64,000 nucleotides of DNA, from contig NZ_BNEB01000006.1 of the NCBI RefSeq assembly GCF_016860545.1, positions 310,001-374,000 on the forward strand, read 5' to 3'. A program made the position numbers and the translations under genes. The notes beneath the pieces were generated by a model that was given only the letters and a program-made list of their open reading frames with translations, did no database searches and was not told the origin of the DNA. Origin of the DNA: Streptomyces asoensis (lineage in GTDB: Bacteria > Actinomycetota > Actinomycetes > Streptomycetales > Streptomycetaceae). Positions 9,409 through 20,316 of this stretch are shown here, in pieces (position 1 is the stretch's first letter; each line of letters starts with the position of its first letter).

Positions 9409-12400
9409 GGCCGGCCTCCGGCGTTGAAGTAGCCCGCTTCGGGGTGGTGCAGGACGATCGCGTCGGTCGACTGCTCGGGGTGCAGCTGGAACTCCTCGGA
9501 CAGGTGGACGCCGATGCGTTCGGGCCGCAGCAGGGCGGCGATCTTGGCGCGGTCCTCCAGGTCGGGGCAGGCGGGGTAGCCGAGCGAGTAGCGGCAGCCC
9601 TGGTACTCGGTGCGCAGCATCGCCTGAAGGGCCTCGGGGTCGCCGCCGGCGATGCCGAGTTCGGCGCGCACGCGGGCGTGCCAGTACTCGGCGAGCGCTT
9701 CGGCGAGCTGCACGGACAGGCCGTGCAGTTCGAGGTAGTCGCGGTAGGAGTCGGCGGCGAAGAGCTTGGCTGTCTCCTCGCCGATGCGGGAGCCGACGGT
9801 GACGACCTGGAGGCCGACGACGTCGGTCTGCCCGGACTCCTCGGGGCGGAAGAAGTCGGCCAGGCACAGCCGGCGGCCGCGCTGCTGGCGGGGGAAGGTG
9901 AAGCGGGTCAGTTCGCTGCCGTTGTCGTCCAGCAGGATCAGGTCCTCGTCCTTGGAGACGCAGCGGAAGTAGCCGTGGACGACGGCGGCTTCGAGGAGGT
10001 TGTCGGTCTGGAGCCGGTCCAGCAGCCCGCGCAGCCGGGGCCGGCCCTCGGTCTCGACGAGGTCGGCGTAGGTGGGGCCGTCGCCGCTGCGGGTCTGTTT
10101 CAGTCCCCACTGGCCCTTGAAGAGGGCGTCCTCGTCGAGCCAGGAGGCGTATTCCTTGAGCGGGATGCCCTTGACGATGCGGGTGCCCCAGAACGGCGGG
10201 GCCGGGACCGGGTTGTCGGTGGCGACGTCGGAGCGGCCGCGCTCGGTGCTCCCGGCGGGGGCGGGGGTGGGGGTGGGGGTGGGGGTGGTTCTGACGCGGC
10301 GCTGCTTGAGTTCGGGCAGCTTCGCGCCGGGCACGCCGCGTTTGACGGCGATGAGGGCGTCCATGAGGCGCAGGCCCTCGAAGGCGTCGCGGGCGTAGCG
10401 GACCTCGCCGTCGTAGATCTCGTGCAGGTCCTGTTCGACGTAGGCGCGGGTGAGAGCGGCGCCGCCGAGGATGACGGGGTAACGGGCGGCGAGGTCGCGG
10501 GAGTTGAGCTCCTGGAGGTTCTCTTTCATGATCACGGTGGATTTGACGAGGAGTCCGGACATGCCGATGACGTCGGCCCGGTGTTCCTCGGCGGCTTCCA
10601 GGATCGCGGAGACCGGCTGCTTGATGCCGAGGTTGACGACGTTGTAGCCGTTGTTGGACAGGATGATGTCGACGAGGTTCTTGCCGATGTCGTGGACGTC
10701 GCCGCGCACGGTGGCCAGCACGATGGTGCCCTTGCCCTCGGCGTCCGACTTCTCCATGTGCGGTTCGAGGTAGGCGACCGCGCTCTTCATGACCTCGGCG
10801 GACTGGAGGACGAACGGCAGCTGCATCTGCCCGGAGCCGAACAGCTCGCCGACGACCTTCATGCCGTCCAGGAGGGTGTCGTTGACGATGTCCAGGGCCG
10901 GGCGGCTCCGGAGGGCCTGCGCGAGGTCCTGTTCGAGGCCGTTCTTCTCGCCGTCGATGATGCGCCGCTTGAGCCGCTCCTCCAGCGGCAGCGCGGCCAG
11001 TTCCTCGGCCTTGCCCGCCTTCAGGGACTTCGTGGTCGCGCCCTCGAAGAGCGCCATCAGCTTCTGGAGCGGGTCGTAGCCCTCGCGGCGGCGGTCGTAA
11101 ACGAGGTCCAGGGCGGTGGCGACCTCCTCCTCGCTGAAACGGGCGATCGGCAGGATCTTCGAGGCGTGCACGATCGCCGAGTCCAGGCCGGCCTTGACGC
11201 ACTCGTCCAGGAACACCGAGTTCAGCAGGATCCGCGCGGCCGGGTTCAGACCGAAGGAGATGTTCGACAGGCCCAGGGTGGTCTGCACGTCGGGCCGGCG
11301 GCGCTTGAGCTCGCGGATCGCCTCGATCGTGGCGATGCCGTCCCCCCGGGACTCCTCCTGGCCGGTGCAGATCGTGAACGTCAGACAGTCGATGAGGATG
11401 TCGGACTCGAGGATGCCCCAGTTGCCCGTCAGGTCGTCGATGAGGCGCTCGGCGATGGCCACCTTCGCCTCGACCGTGCGCGCCTGGCCCTCCTCGTCGA
11501 TCGTCAGCGCGATCAGTGCGGCGCCGTGCTCCCGGGCGAGGCGGGTCACCTGCGCGAAGCGGGAGTCGGGGCCGTCGCCGTCCTCGTAGTTGACGGAGTT
11601 GATGACGGCGCGCCCGCCGAGCTTTTCCAGGCCCGCGCGCAGTACGTCGACCTCGGTGGAGTCCAGCACGATCGGCAAGGTGGAGGCGGTCGCGAAGCGT
11701 GCGGCCAGTTCCTGCATGTCGGCGACGCCGTCGCGGCCCACGTAGTCGACGCACAGGTCGAGCATGTGGGCGCCTTCGCGGATCTGGTCGCGGGCCATCT
11801 CCACGCAGTCGTCCCAGCGGCCCTCCAGCATGGCCTCGCGGAACTTCTTCGACCCGTTGGCGTTGGTGCGCTCACCGATCGCCATGTAGGCGGTGTCCTG
11901 GCGGAACGCCACGCTCTGGTAGAGCGAGGCGGCTGCGGGTTCGGGGTGCGGCCGGCGGGCGGGCGGGGTCAGGCCGCGTACCCGGTCGGCGACCTGGCGC
12001 AGGTGTTCGGGGGTCGTCCCGCAGCAGCCGCCGACCAGGGACAGGCCGTAGTCGCGGACGAAGTTCTCCTGGGCGTCGGCCAGTTCCGGTGCGCCCAGCG
12101 GGTAGTGGGCGCCGTCCTTGCCCAGGACCGGCAGGCCGGCGTTGGGCATGCAGGACAGCTGGATCCGGGCGTGGCGGGCGAGGTAGCGCAGGTGCTCGCT
12201 CATCTCGGCGGGGCCGGTGGCGCAGTTCAGGCCGATCATGTCGATGCCGAGGGGTTCCAGGGCGGTCAGCGCGGCGCCGATCTCGGAGCCGAGCAGCATG
12301 GTGCCGGTCGTCTCGACGGTGACCGACACGATGAGCGGCAGGTCGTGGCCGAGTGCGTCCAGGGCGCGGCGGGCGCCCAGTACGGAGGCCTTGGTCTGGA

Positions 12401-12914
12401 GCAGGTCCTGGGTGGTCTCCACGATCAGGGCGTCGGCGCCGCCGGCGATGAGGCCTTCGGCGTTTTGCTGGTAGGCGTCGCGCAGGACGGTGAAGGGGGC
12501 GTGGCCCAGGGTGGGCAGTTTGGTGCCGGGGCCGATCGAGCCGAGGACCCAGCGGGTGCGGCCGTCGCGGGCGGCGAAGGCGTCGGCGCTCTCGCGGGCG
12601 ATGCGGGCGCCGGCCTCGGACAGTTCGTGGACGCGGTGGGCGATGTCGTACTCGCCCAGGGCGGCGTGGTTGGCGCCGAAGGTGTTGGTCTCGACGCAGT
12701 CGACGCCCGCGGCGAAGTACTCCTCGTGCACCGAGCGCACGATGTCGGGGCGGGTGACGTTGAGGATCTCGTTGCAGCCCTCCAGCTGCTCGAAGTCCTC
12801 GAGTGTGGGCTCCTGGGCCTGGAGCATGGTGCCCATCGCGCCGTCGGCGACCACCACACGGGTGGCGAAGGCCTCGCGCAGGGCGGCGGTGCGGGCCCGG
12901 GCATCGGCGCTCAC
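9405..12914 (-). CDS. metH: Cobalamin-dependent methionine synthase
   Basis: Transfers the methyl group from 5-methyl-THF to homocysteine through cobalamin. The 1169 residues hold all four modules: the homocysteine domain with zinc cysteines in GLNCATGP and GGCCGTTPEHL, the pterin domain (AIGERTNANGSKKF), the B12 domain with base-off motif DVHDIGKNLVD, and the reactivation domain (GVHLSEEFQLHPEQSTDA, ending GYFNAGG). The GTG start overlaps the kinase stop by 4 bases behind GGGAGG. A proline/threonine-rich linker containing repeated TPTP lies between the B12 and reactivation domains. Confidence 0.97.
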   Translation of the reverse strand: MSADARARTAALREAFATRVVVADGAMGTMLQAQEPTLEDFEQLEGCNEILNVTRPDIVRSVHEEYFAAGVDCVETNTFGANHAALGEYDIAHRVHELSEAGARIARESADAFAARDGRTRWVLGSIGPGTKLPTLGHAPFTVLRDAYQQNAEGLIAGGADALIVETTQDLLQTKASVLGARRALDALGHDLPLIVSVTVETTGTMLLGSEIGAALTALEPLGIDMIGLNCATGPAEMSEHLRYLARHARIQLSCMPNAGLPVLGKDGAHYPLGAPELADAQENFVRDYGLSLVGGCCGTTPEHLRQVADRVRGLTPPARRPHPEPAAASLYQSVAFRQDTAYMAIGERTNANGSKKFREAMLEGRWDDCVEMARDQIREGAHMLDLCVDYVGRDGVADMQELAARFATASTLPIVLDSTEVDVLRAGLEKLGGRAVINSVNYEDGDGPDSRFAQVTRLAREHGAALIALTIDEEGQARTVEAKVAIAERLIDDLTGNWGILESDILIDCLTFTICTGQEESRGDGIATIEAIRELKRRRPDVQTTLGLSNISFGLNPAARILLNSVFLDECVKAGLDSAIVHASKILPIARFSEEEVATALDLVYDRRREGYDPLQKLMALFEGATTKSLKAGKAEELAALPLEERLKRRIIDGEKNGLEQDLAQALRSRPALDIVNDTLLDGMKVVGELFGSGQMQLPFVLQSAEVMKSAVAYLEPHMEKSDAEGKGTIVLATVRGDVHDIGKNLVDIILSNNGYNVVNLGIKQPVSAILEAAEEHRADVIGMSGLLVKSTVIMKENLQELNSRDLAARYPVILGGAALTRAYVEQDLHEIYDGEVRYARDAFEGLRLMDALIAVKRGVPGAKLPELKQRRVRTTPTPTPTPAPAGSTERGRSDVATDNPVPAPPFWGTRIVKGIPLKEYASWLDEDALFKGQWGLKQTRSGDGPTYADLVETEGRPRLRGLLDRLQTDNLLEAAVVHGYFRCVSKDEDLILLDDNGSELTRFTFPRQQRGRRLCLADFFRPEESGQTDVVGLQVVTVGSRIGEETAKLFAADSYRDYLELHGLSVQLAEALAEYWHARVRAELGIAGGDPEALQAMLRTEYQGCRYSLGYPACPDLEDRAKIAALLRPERIGVHLSEEFQLHPEQSTDAIVLHHPEAGYFNAGGRP

Positions 12915-13894
12915 GGCCGGCCTCCCAGGAGGGGGGCGAGCGGTGCGAGGGCCGCGGCGCCGTAGGTCTGCTCGACGAGGGCGGCCAGCGCGGCCGGGTC
13001 GGTGTCGTAGGACTGCGAGCCCACCGCGGCCAGGGCCGTCGCGGCCAGCGCGTTGCCCAGCCGGGCCGCGGCTTGCAGGGGTGCCCCGTGGCTGACGGCG
13101 GCCAGGAATCCGGCGCGGAAGGCGTCACCGGCGCCGGTCGGGTCGGCGGGCGCGGCGGCGGTCACGGCGGGCACGACGAGCGGGCGCTGCCCGTGCCGTT
13201 CGAGCCGTACGCCGCGGGCGCCCAGGGTGGTGATCCAGGTGCCGGTGGAGGCGAGGACCTCCTCGTGGCTGCGGCCGGTGCGCTCCTCGAGCAGCGCGGC
13301 CTCGTACTCGTTGGTGAACAGCCAGGTGGCGCCCCGGGTCAGCGCGCGGGCCTGCTCGCCGTCCAGGCGGGCCAGCTGCTGGGAGGGGTCGGCGGCGAAG
13401 GCGGTGCCGGCGGCGCGGCAGGCGGCGGTGTGGCGCAGCATCGCCGGCGGGTCGTCGGGTGAGACCAGGACCAGGCCGGGGGGTTCGGGGCCGGTGAGCA
13501 GGGGGGCCAGGTCGATGTCGCGGGCCCGGGCCATCGCGCCGGCGTAGAACGCGGCGATCTGGTTGGCGTCCTGGTCGCTGACGCACAGGAACCGGGCCGT
13601 CTGCAGCTCGGGGCACACGCGCACGCCCGCGGTGTCCACGCCGTGTTCCTTCAGCCACACCTCGTACTCGGCGAAGTCCGCGCCGACCGCGCCCACCAGG
13701 AGCGGGGAGAGGCCGAAGCCGCCGAGTCCGTAGGCGACGTTGGCGGCGACGCCGCCGCGGCGTATCTCGAGACGGTCGACGAGGAAGGAGAGCGAGAGGT
13801 GGGCGAGCTGTCCGGGCAGCAGCTGGTCGGCGAACCGTCCGGGGAAGACCATCAGATGGTCGGTGGCTATGGATCCTGTCACCGCGATGCGCAC
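12911..13894 (-). CDS. Adenosine kinase (PfkB family)
   Basis: A 327-residue PfkB carbohydrate kinase. The glycine-rich substrate motif RRGGVAANVAYGLGG and the catalytic DPTGAGDAFRAGF motif are both intact. In this context it should phosphorylate the adenosine released by AhcY to AMP, pulling the hydrolase forward. The start is GTG with AAGGAG 5 bases upstream. It lies between metK and metH and overlaps metH by 4 bases. A ribokinase-like sugar specificity cannot be excluded from sequence, but the operon argues for adenosine. Confidence 0.9.
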   Translation of the reverse strand: MRIAVTGSIATDHLMVFPGRFADQLLPGQLAHLSLSFLVDRLEIRRGGVAANVAYGLGGFGLSPLLVGAVGADFAEYEVWLKEHGVDTAGVRVCPELQTARFLCVSDQDANQIAAFYAGAMARARDIDLAPLLTGPEPPGLVLVSPDDPPAMLRHTAACRAAGTAFAADPSQQLARLDGEQARALTRGATWLFTNEYEAALLEERTGRSHEEVLASTGTWITTLGARGVRLERHGQRPLVVPAVTAAAPADPTGAGDAFRAGFLAAVSHGAPLQAAARLGNALAATALAAVGSQSYDTDPAALAALVEQTYGAAALAPLAPLLGGRP

Positions 13895-13989
13895 GGGAAC
13901 TCCTTGGGTGGCTTCGGTCGCTGGTCACCGGTGGTGCGGCGCCGGCCGCGACCGCCGCGGGCCCGGCCGTGGGAGGAAGGGGGGCGAGG

Positions 13990-15213
<1,224 letters not shown>

Positions 15214-15665
15214 GACTCTCCAGAAAGGTTGCGGCCCCCGCAGGAGGGCGTCCGGGACCGGGCGGGGGTCACCCGGGCCACAGCCACGATGGACGACGCC
15301 GGACGAGGAGCACTCGAAGGCCGACGGACCCCCGCAGGAGGCACTCCCTGCGGGGGCAGGACGGGTACGGCGCGGGGCGGGACGGTGCCGTACGGCGGGG
15401 GCAGTTGGACGGTGCCGTTCGGGTGGGCAGTTGGACGGAAGCCGGCGGAGTGGGGCAGGACAGGGCGGCGCGGGACCGGGGTTCGGGCGCGGGACCGGAC
15501 GGGGCGGGGCGTCGGGCGGGTCTGGGGCGGGGCTGAGCGTCGGGACTGGACGGGTCGGGTCGGGGCGGGGCGTCGGGGCAGGGCCGGGCGCAGGGCTGGG
15601 TGTCGGGGCAGGGCGTCGGGCGCAGGGCGCGGTGGCGGGGTGGCGGGCCGCGGTGGGGCGGGGGG
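15214..15665 (-). promoter_or_regulatory. metK upstream region with hairpin
   Basis: A 452-bp gap between the condensation-like gene and metK. It holds a perfect 10-bp hairpin (15329-15338 with 15347-15356, 8-base loop), either a terminator for the upstream gene or part of the metK leader. Bases 15440-15660 are a G-rich degenerate repeat of GGGCGTCGGGCG-like units. I did not recognise an S-adenosylmethionine or S-adenosylhomocysteine riboswitch. Confidence 0.5.
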
Positions 15666-18600
15666 TCAGCCGTCCGGGCGGGTGGCGTCGGTGAGGGCGC
15701 GGGCCAGGGAGCGTTCGCGCTCGCCGGTGGACGCGCCGGCGAGCACCACGCGGGGCGGGCGGCCGCCGCCGGCCGCGATACGCCCGGCGATGTCGCAGGC
15801 CAGGACGCCCGCGCCGGAGAACCCGCCGAGCAGCAGGGGCCGGCCCGCGGTGTGGGCGCTCAGGGCGGGCCCGGCGTCCTCGGCGCCGGTGCCGGTGGTG
15901 AGGACCAGCAGTTCCTGGGGGCCGGGGTAGGTGTGCGGCAGCAGGTCGTAGCAGGCGGCGCTCGCGCCGGGCGGCGGGATCAGGCAGATGGTGCCGGCCT
16001 GTTCCTGCCGGGCCGGGCGCAAGGTGGTCAGGGCCCGGCCCCCGCCGCCCGCCCCGGCGGCGGTGTCGGTGTCGGTGTCGGTGTCGGTCATGCGCGGGAC
16101 GGCTCTGCCCTGCAAGAGCTTGAGGACCTCGGCGATCGTGGTGGACTCGTCCGCCCACACGGGCAGTTCGCGCAGCAGCAGGGCGCTCTGCACCAGCAGT
16201 TCGCCGGCCGCCTCGTCGTCGAGGACGTCACGGTCGTGGACCCCGGTGAGGACCAGGCCGCCCGTGCTGTCGTGGTGGGCGAGCAGTCCGATGGGCAGGA
16301 CCGAGCGGGCGGGCACGGTGCCGGAGAACTCCGCCCGGACGCCCTGGGCGGCGAGTTCGTCCTCCAGGCCCTCCACCGGGTGCGGGGCGTCCTCGAAGAC
16401 GATGACGGTGTCGGCGGGGCCGGTGCGTGTCGTGCGCCGGTGCGGCAGGGTGCTCCAGCGGGCGGGCACCCATTCGTAGGCGGCCATGTCCAGGGCGTGG
16501 TCGCGCAGCCGGCGCATCAGGTCCGTCAGGGTTCGCGCCGGGTCCACCTCGACGGACACCGGCAGCGCGTTGCGCAGCGGTCCCAGCATGCGGGCCGCGC
16601 CGTCCAGCGCTATCCCCCGCCCCGAGACGCTCACCGCGAACCGCACCGGTGCCGCGGTGTCGGTGTCGGCGGCACGGTGGACGAGGATCGCCCAGACGGC
16701 CTGGAGCGCGCTGCTCTCGGCGATGCCCCAGCGGCCGGCCCAGCGGGCGAGGTGCAGGGTCTCGGCGGGGTCCAGGCGCAGCCGGGTGCGGCCCACACCC
16801 GCCGGCGCGGCGGTGGTGCGGGCGGGGCGGGCCGGGTCGGCGGCGGCACTGTCGGGGGGCATCGCGCGGGCCCAGAACTCCCGTACCGGCTCGAGGTCCT
16901 GGGCGGCGATCCAGGCGGTGTAGTCGCGCAGGTCGGGGCGGCGCTCGCCGCCGGGCAGCGTGCCGCCGGCGAGGTAGGCGCGGTAGAACTCGCGCAGCAG
17001 GATGTGCGCGCTCCAGGTGTCGAGCAGTGCCCGGTGGTAGGTCAGGACGATCCGGGTGGGCGGGGCGGGGGCGGGCGCGGCGCGTTCGCTCTCCAGCAGG
17101 GTCAGGCGCAGCGCTCCGGGGCAGCGCAGGTCGAAGCCGCGCAGCCGGTCGCGTTCCAGCAGCGGTGACCAGTCGTCGCCGCGGTGGATCCGGCGGGTGA
17201 TGTCGGGGGTGACGCGGGCGTGCACCATCAGCTGGGGGTGGGGGCCGCCGGTGAAGGAGGTGCGCAGAACCGTTTCGCAGTCGAAGACCGACTGCCAGGC
17301 CGCGGTGAAGCGGTCGAGGTCGAGCGGGCCGTGCCACACCCAGACGAGCTGTTCGACGTGGTGGCCGGTGCCGGGGCGTGCGTCGCCGCCGGTGAACAGG
17401 GCCGCCTGCTGGGGGGTGGCGCCGAAGACGGACGGGATCGGCACGGTGAGGGCGGCGGCCAGCTCCGTCAGCAGGTCGTGCAGCAGCTCCGCGAGGGCGG
17501 CCGGTGAGGCGGCACCGGTGTCCTCGCCCTGCACATCGGCCTGTTCCAGGCCGATGTGCAGGGCGGTGCCGGTGAGCTGGATCCGCGCGGTGAGCTGGTG
17601 CGCCGGGCGGGCGGGGGCGCCGGCGGGGAGCCGGTGGACGCAGTCAGGCAGTGTCTCGTGGGGGCCGTGCAGGTCGAGTCGGGCCCGGGCGGGCGGCAGG
17701 GCGCGCAGGGTGTCGCGCAGCAGCGGGTCGGGGCTCCACTCGCGGCAGGCCCCGAATCCGGCGCCGCCCGCGGCCTGTCCCTCGGAGGCGGCCAGGGCGC
17801 CCGCGGCGGCGGCCAGCCGGCTGAGCGGGTCGAGGCCGGGCTGGAGGGTGAGGTGGACGGGGTGGACGTCGGTGAGCCGTCCGACGTGACGGCGCAGGCC
17901 CCGGTGGCCGGGGCGCGGATCGCTGCGGATGTCGAGGCTGACCTCGTCGGTGTCCTGCCAGGAGGCCAGGGCCAGGGCGAACACGCCGGTCAGGACCTGG
18001 TCCGCGGTCAGCGCGAGACGCTCGGCCAGGCCTTCGGTGATCCGCTCGGTGGTGTCCTGGTCCAGGGTGAACCCCACGACGGCCCCCCGCCCGGCACCGG
18101 TCGCGGCACCGGTCGCGGCACCGGTCGCGGGCACGGCACTGCTCCCGGGCTCGGCACTGCCGCCGGGCACGGGCTCGGCACTGGTTCCGGGCCCGGTCGC
18201 GGCCTTGTGCACGGCCCCGGTCTCTGCCTCGTGTCCGGCGCTGGTCGCGGCACCGGCACCAGCACCGGTTGCGGCCTCGTGCACGGCACCGGTCCCGGCC
18301 GAGGGCACGGTTCCGTCTCCGGCACCGGCACCGGCACCGGCACCGGCACCGGCCTCAGCTTCGTGCACGGCGCTGGATCCGGCCGCGGTACCGGTTCCCG
18401 CCGTGTGCACGGCACCGGTCCCGGCCGAGGGCAACGTTCCGTCTGCGGCACCGGCACTGGTCGCGGACCCGGCCTCGTGCACGGTGCCGTTGCCGGTCGC
18501 GGTGACGGTTTCGTCCGTGTCGCCGGTTCCTGCCGGGGTCACGGTTGCGGCCGCGGCTTCGGCCCTGCCCGGGGCAACAGGCCTGCCGCCGGCTCCGGTC

Positions 18601-19766
18601 GGGTCTGTCTCGGTCCTGGCCGCGGCTTCGGTCGCGGTCCTGTCCGGGTCAGGGGCGGCCGTCGTGTCCGCGGGCCCGGTCCCGTCCGCGGTCTCGGTCG
18701 CGGCCGGTGCGGTGTCGCCCGTGCGTGCCGGGGCGGCGGCCAGGTGGCCGGGCCGGGCGGCGGCGGCCCTGGAGCGGCGTTCGGCGACGGCGCTCCAGTG
18801 GCGTGCCTCGGCGGCATCGCCCGCCAGCTCCCGCAGGGCGGTGACCCAGTCGGCCAGGCCGTCCGGGGTGTGCTGCGGGGGCGCCGCGTCCGGGCGGGCC
18901 ACCGCGCCCAGAGCGGCGGCCAGGTCGTCGAGCAGGATCGGCCAGGACGCGGCGTCCACGGCGAGTTCATGGGCGACCAGGGCGAGACGGTCGGCCCGCG
19001 GCCCCGTGCGGTCTGCGGGACGGCGGTCACGGGCGAGCAGGGCGCGCAGCTGGACGCCCCGGTGGGCATCGACCGTGCGGCCGAGGGAGGCGACCGCTGC
19101 GGCGAAGCCCGCCTCGTCGCTGAACTCCCCCTCCACCAACGGCTCCAGCCCGCCCCCGCTCCCGGCCTCTCCCCCGGCTCCGGCTCCGGCTGCGGGCGCG
19201 GCGGCGGTGCCTGCGGGTACGGCGGTGTCCGCCGTTGCGGTGGCCGCGACCGTGCCGGGGGTCGTGCCGGTGCCGGGGGTCGTGCCGGTGCCGGTGAGGC
19301 GGTCGCCGGCGGTGTCCGGGCGGGCGCGCAGCTGGGGGTGGGCGGCCAGCACCGCGCGCAGGGCCTGGCGCACGTCGGCGCTCTCCAGCGCGGCCGCCGT
19401 CTCGATGAACACCGCCTCGTAGCGGGCTGCCCCGGCCGGTGCGAGGGCGGCGCACTGGGCGGGGGTGAGCGCGCGGTCGGCGGCGGGCGGTTCGGTGAGC
19501 AGGTCGGCGATGCGGCCCGCCCACGCGGCGGCCGTGCCCTGTGCCGCGGCGAAGCGGACCGTGTGGTGGTCGGGTCCGTGCCGCAGCAGCCGGTGCCTCG
19601 GCCTGGCCCCGTCCGGCTCGCCGGCGGTGAGTTCGTCAAGGGCGTGGTCCAGGGCGGCGGGGTCGAGCGGCCCGCGCAGCTCGAGGTCCCAGGCAGCCGC
19701 GTACGGGGCGGGCCCGGGGTCGACGACCACGGAGATCGCCTCGCGCGAGGAGCGGGAAACAGTCAT
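15666..19766 (-). CDS. Tandem condensation-like domains with truncated thioesterase; no A or PCP domain
   Basis: A 1366-residue protein of unknown reaction. Residues 1-340 and about 560-770 read as the two lobes of an NRPS condensation/epimerisation fold, with the HHxxxDG motif changed to AHELAVDAA (265-273). Between them lie about 215 residues of Ala/Gly/Thr repeats such as GTGAVHEA. A second condensation-like domain (about 775-1235) has YHRALLDTW in place of HHxxxDG. Residues 1258-1366 start like a thioesterase (TICLIPPPGASAACYDL) and keep a GFSGAG nucleophile motif, but stop before the catalytic histidine region. No adenylation or carrier domain is present, so any activity must act on a partner in trans. 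It lies between the aromatase/cyclase and metK on the same strand. No clear ribosome site precedes the chosen ATG. Confidence 0.8.
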   Translation of the reverse strand: MTVSRSSREAISVVVDPGPAPYAAAWDLELRGPLDPAALDHALDELTAGEPDGARPRHRLLRHGPDHHTVRFAAAQGTAAAWAGRIADLLTEPPAADRALTPAQCAALAPAGAARYEAVFIETAAALESADVRQALRAVLAAHPQLRARPDTAGDRLTGTGTTPGTGTTPGTVAATATADTAVPAGTAAAPAAGAGAGGEAGSGGGLEPLVEGEFSDEAGFAAAVASLGRTVDAHRGVQLRALLARDRRPADRTGPRADRLALVAHELAVDAASWPILLDDLAAALGAVARPDAAPPQHTPDGLADWVTALRELAGDAAEARHWSAVAERRSRAAAARPGHLAAAPARTGDTAPAATETADGTGPADTTAAPDPDRTATEAAARTETDPTGAGGRPVAPGRAEAAAATVTPAGTGDTDETVTATGNGTVHEAGSATSAGAADGTLPSAGTGAVHTAGTGTAAGSSAVHEAEAGAGAGAGAGAGDGTVPSAGTGAVHEAATGAGAGAATSAGHEAETGAVHKAATGPGTSAEPVPGGSAEPGSSAVPATGAATGAATGAGRGAVVGFTLDQDTTERITEGLAERLALTADQVLTGVFALALASWQDTDEVSLDIRSDPRPGHRGLRRHVGRLTDVHPVHLTLQPGLDPLSRLAAAAGALAASEGQAAGGAGFGACREWSPDPLLRDTLRALPPARARLDLHGPHETLPDCVHRLPAGAPARPAHQLTARIQLTGTALHIGLEQADVQGEDTGAASPAALAELLHDLLTELAAALTVPIPSVFGATPQQAALFTGGDARPGTGHHVEQLVWVWHGPLDLDRFTAAWQSVFDCETVLRTSFTGGPHPQLMVHARVTPDITRRIHRGDDWSPLLERDRLRGFDLRCPGALRLTLLESERAAPAPAPPTRIVLTYHRALLDTWSAHILLREFYRAYLAGGTLPGGERRPDLRDYTAWIAAQDLEPVREFWARAMPPDSAAADPARPARTTAAPAGVGRTRLRLDPAETLHLARWAGRWGIAESSALQAVWAILVHRAADTDTAAPVRFAVSVSGRGIALDGAARMLGPLRNALPVSVEVDPARTLTDLMRRLRDHALDMAAYEWVPARWSTLPHRRTTRTGPADTVIVFEDAPHPVEGLEDELAAQGVRAEFSGTVPARSVLPIGLLAHHDSTGGLVLTGVHDRDVLDDEAAGELLVQSALLLRELPVWADESTTIAEVLKLLQGRAVPRMTDTDTDTDTAAGAGGGGRALTTLRPARQEQAGTICLIPPPGASAACYDLLPHTYPGPQELLVLTTGTGAEDAGPALSAHTAGRPLLLGGFSGAGVLACDIAGRIAAGGGRPPRVVLAGASTGERERSLARALTDATRPDG
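18095..18560. repeat. Low-complexity coding repeat inside the condensation-like gene
   Basis: Imperfect short units such as GCACCGGTCGCG and GGCACCGGCACC encode an Ala/Gly/Thr/Val-rich spacer of roughly 155 residues or more between the two lobes of the first condensation-like domain. Such DNA is prone to slippage. Confidence 0.75.
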
Positions 19767-20316
19767 GCGTGTCCGGGGACGTGCGGTCCGCTGGGGCCGG
19801 CGTGTTCCCCTCTCCTTCCTCTGGGCGCTGGACGGGCTGAGTGTCGGCGCGGGCCCGTTCCCCGGCGGGGGGGGCGGGCGCCGTACCGGACGGGCGGGCG
19901 GCTTGCCGGGCCCTTGCGCTACGGGGCGGGCGGCGCCGCCCGCCCGGCGCGGTGCCGGCGGGCGGCGGGGCCGCCGGCCGGGCGCGGACGCGCGCGGCGT
20001 GCGGGACGCGAGGGGCGCGAAGGGCGGGCGGGGGCCCTGTCGCAGCGGTTGTCGTGCATGACGCCTCCTGGTCCGCCGGTGTCCACAACGCTCGGGTTGG
20101 CCACGCTAGATGCACTGTGCACCCGGCGTCCGATTTCCCGAGCGGGTGTGCAGCGGTGCCCGAGCGGTGCCCGAGTCCACGCGGTCCGGCCCCCGCCCGC
20201 CGCGGGCCGGAACCTGCTGCGCAGGGGGCCGGTGCCAAGGCGAGGGGCTGCCGGGGCGTGCGGCGGGTACGGGGCCGCCCGCCGGGGCGGTGCGGGGGCG
20301 GGGGCCCGGGGGGGGG
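19767..20316. other. 550-bp gap between cyclase and condensation-like genes
   Basis: GC-rich DNA. It contains a possible small minus-strand ORF (19919-20059) and, upstream of it, the palindrome TGCACTGTGCA near 20110-20120 that could mark a promoter. Nothing else is recognised. Confidence 0.4.
19919..20059 (-). CDS. Possible 46-residue peptide, unrecognised
   Basis: The ATG at 20059 has a perfect AGGAGG 4 bases upstream, and the frame reads MHDNRCDRAP followed by an Arg/Pro/Ala-rich tail. The composition is that of chance GC-rich reading frames, so the strong ribosome site is the only support. It could be a leader peptide for the condensation-like gene. Confidence 0.2.
   Translation of the reverse strand: MHDNRCDRAPARPSRPSRPARRARPRPAGGPAARRHRAGRAAPPAP

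Noticed and set aside
9324..12965. Long plus-strand frame opposite metH (about 1200 codons)
   Set aside because: It mirrors metH codon bias, has no domains and no ribosome site.
15214..15300. Possible S-adenosylmethionine or S-adenosylhomocysteine riboswitch in the metK leader
   Set aside because: Position is suggestive, but I could not match the conserved core of either class; only a simple hairpin is visible. A covariance-model search would decide.
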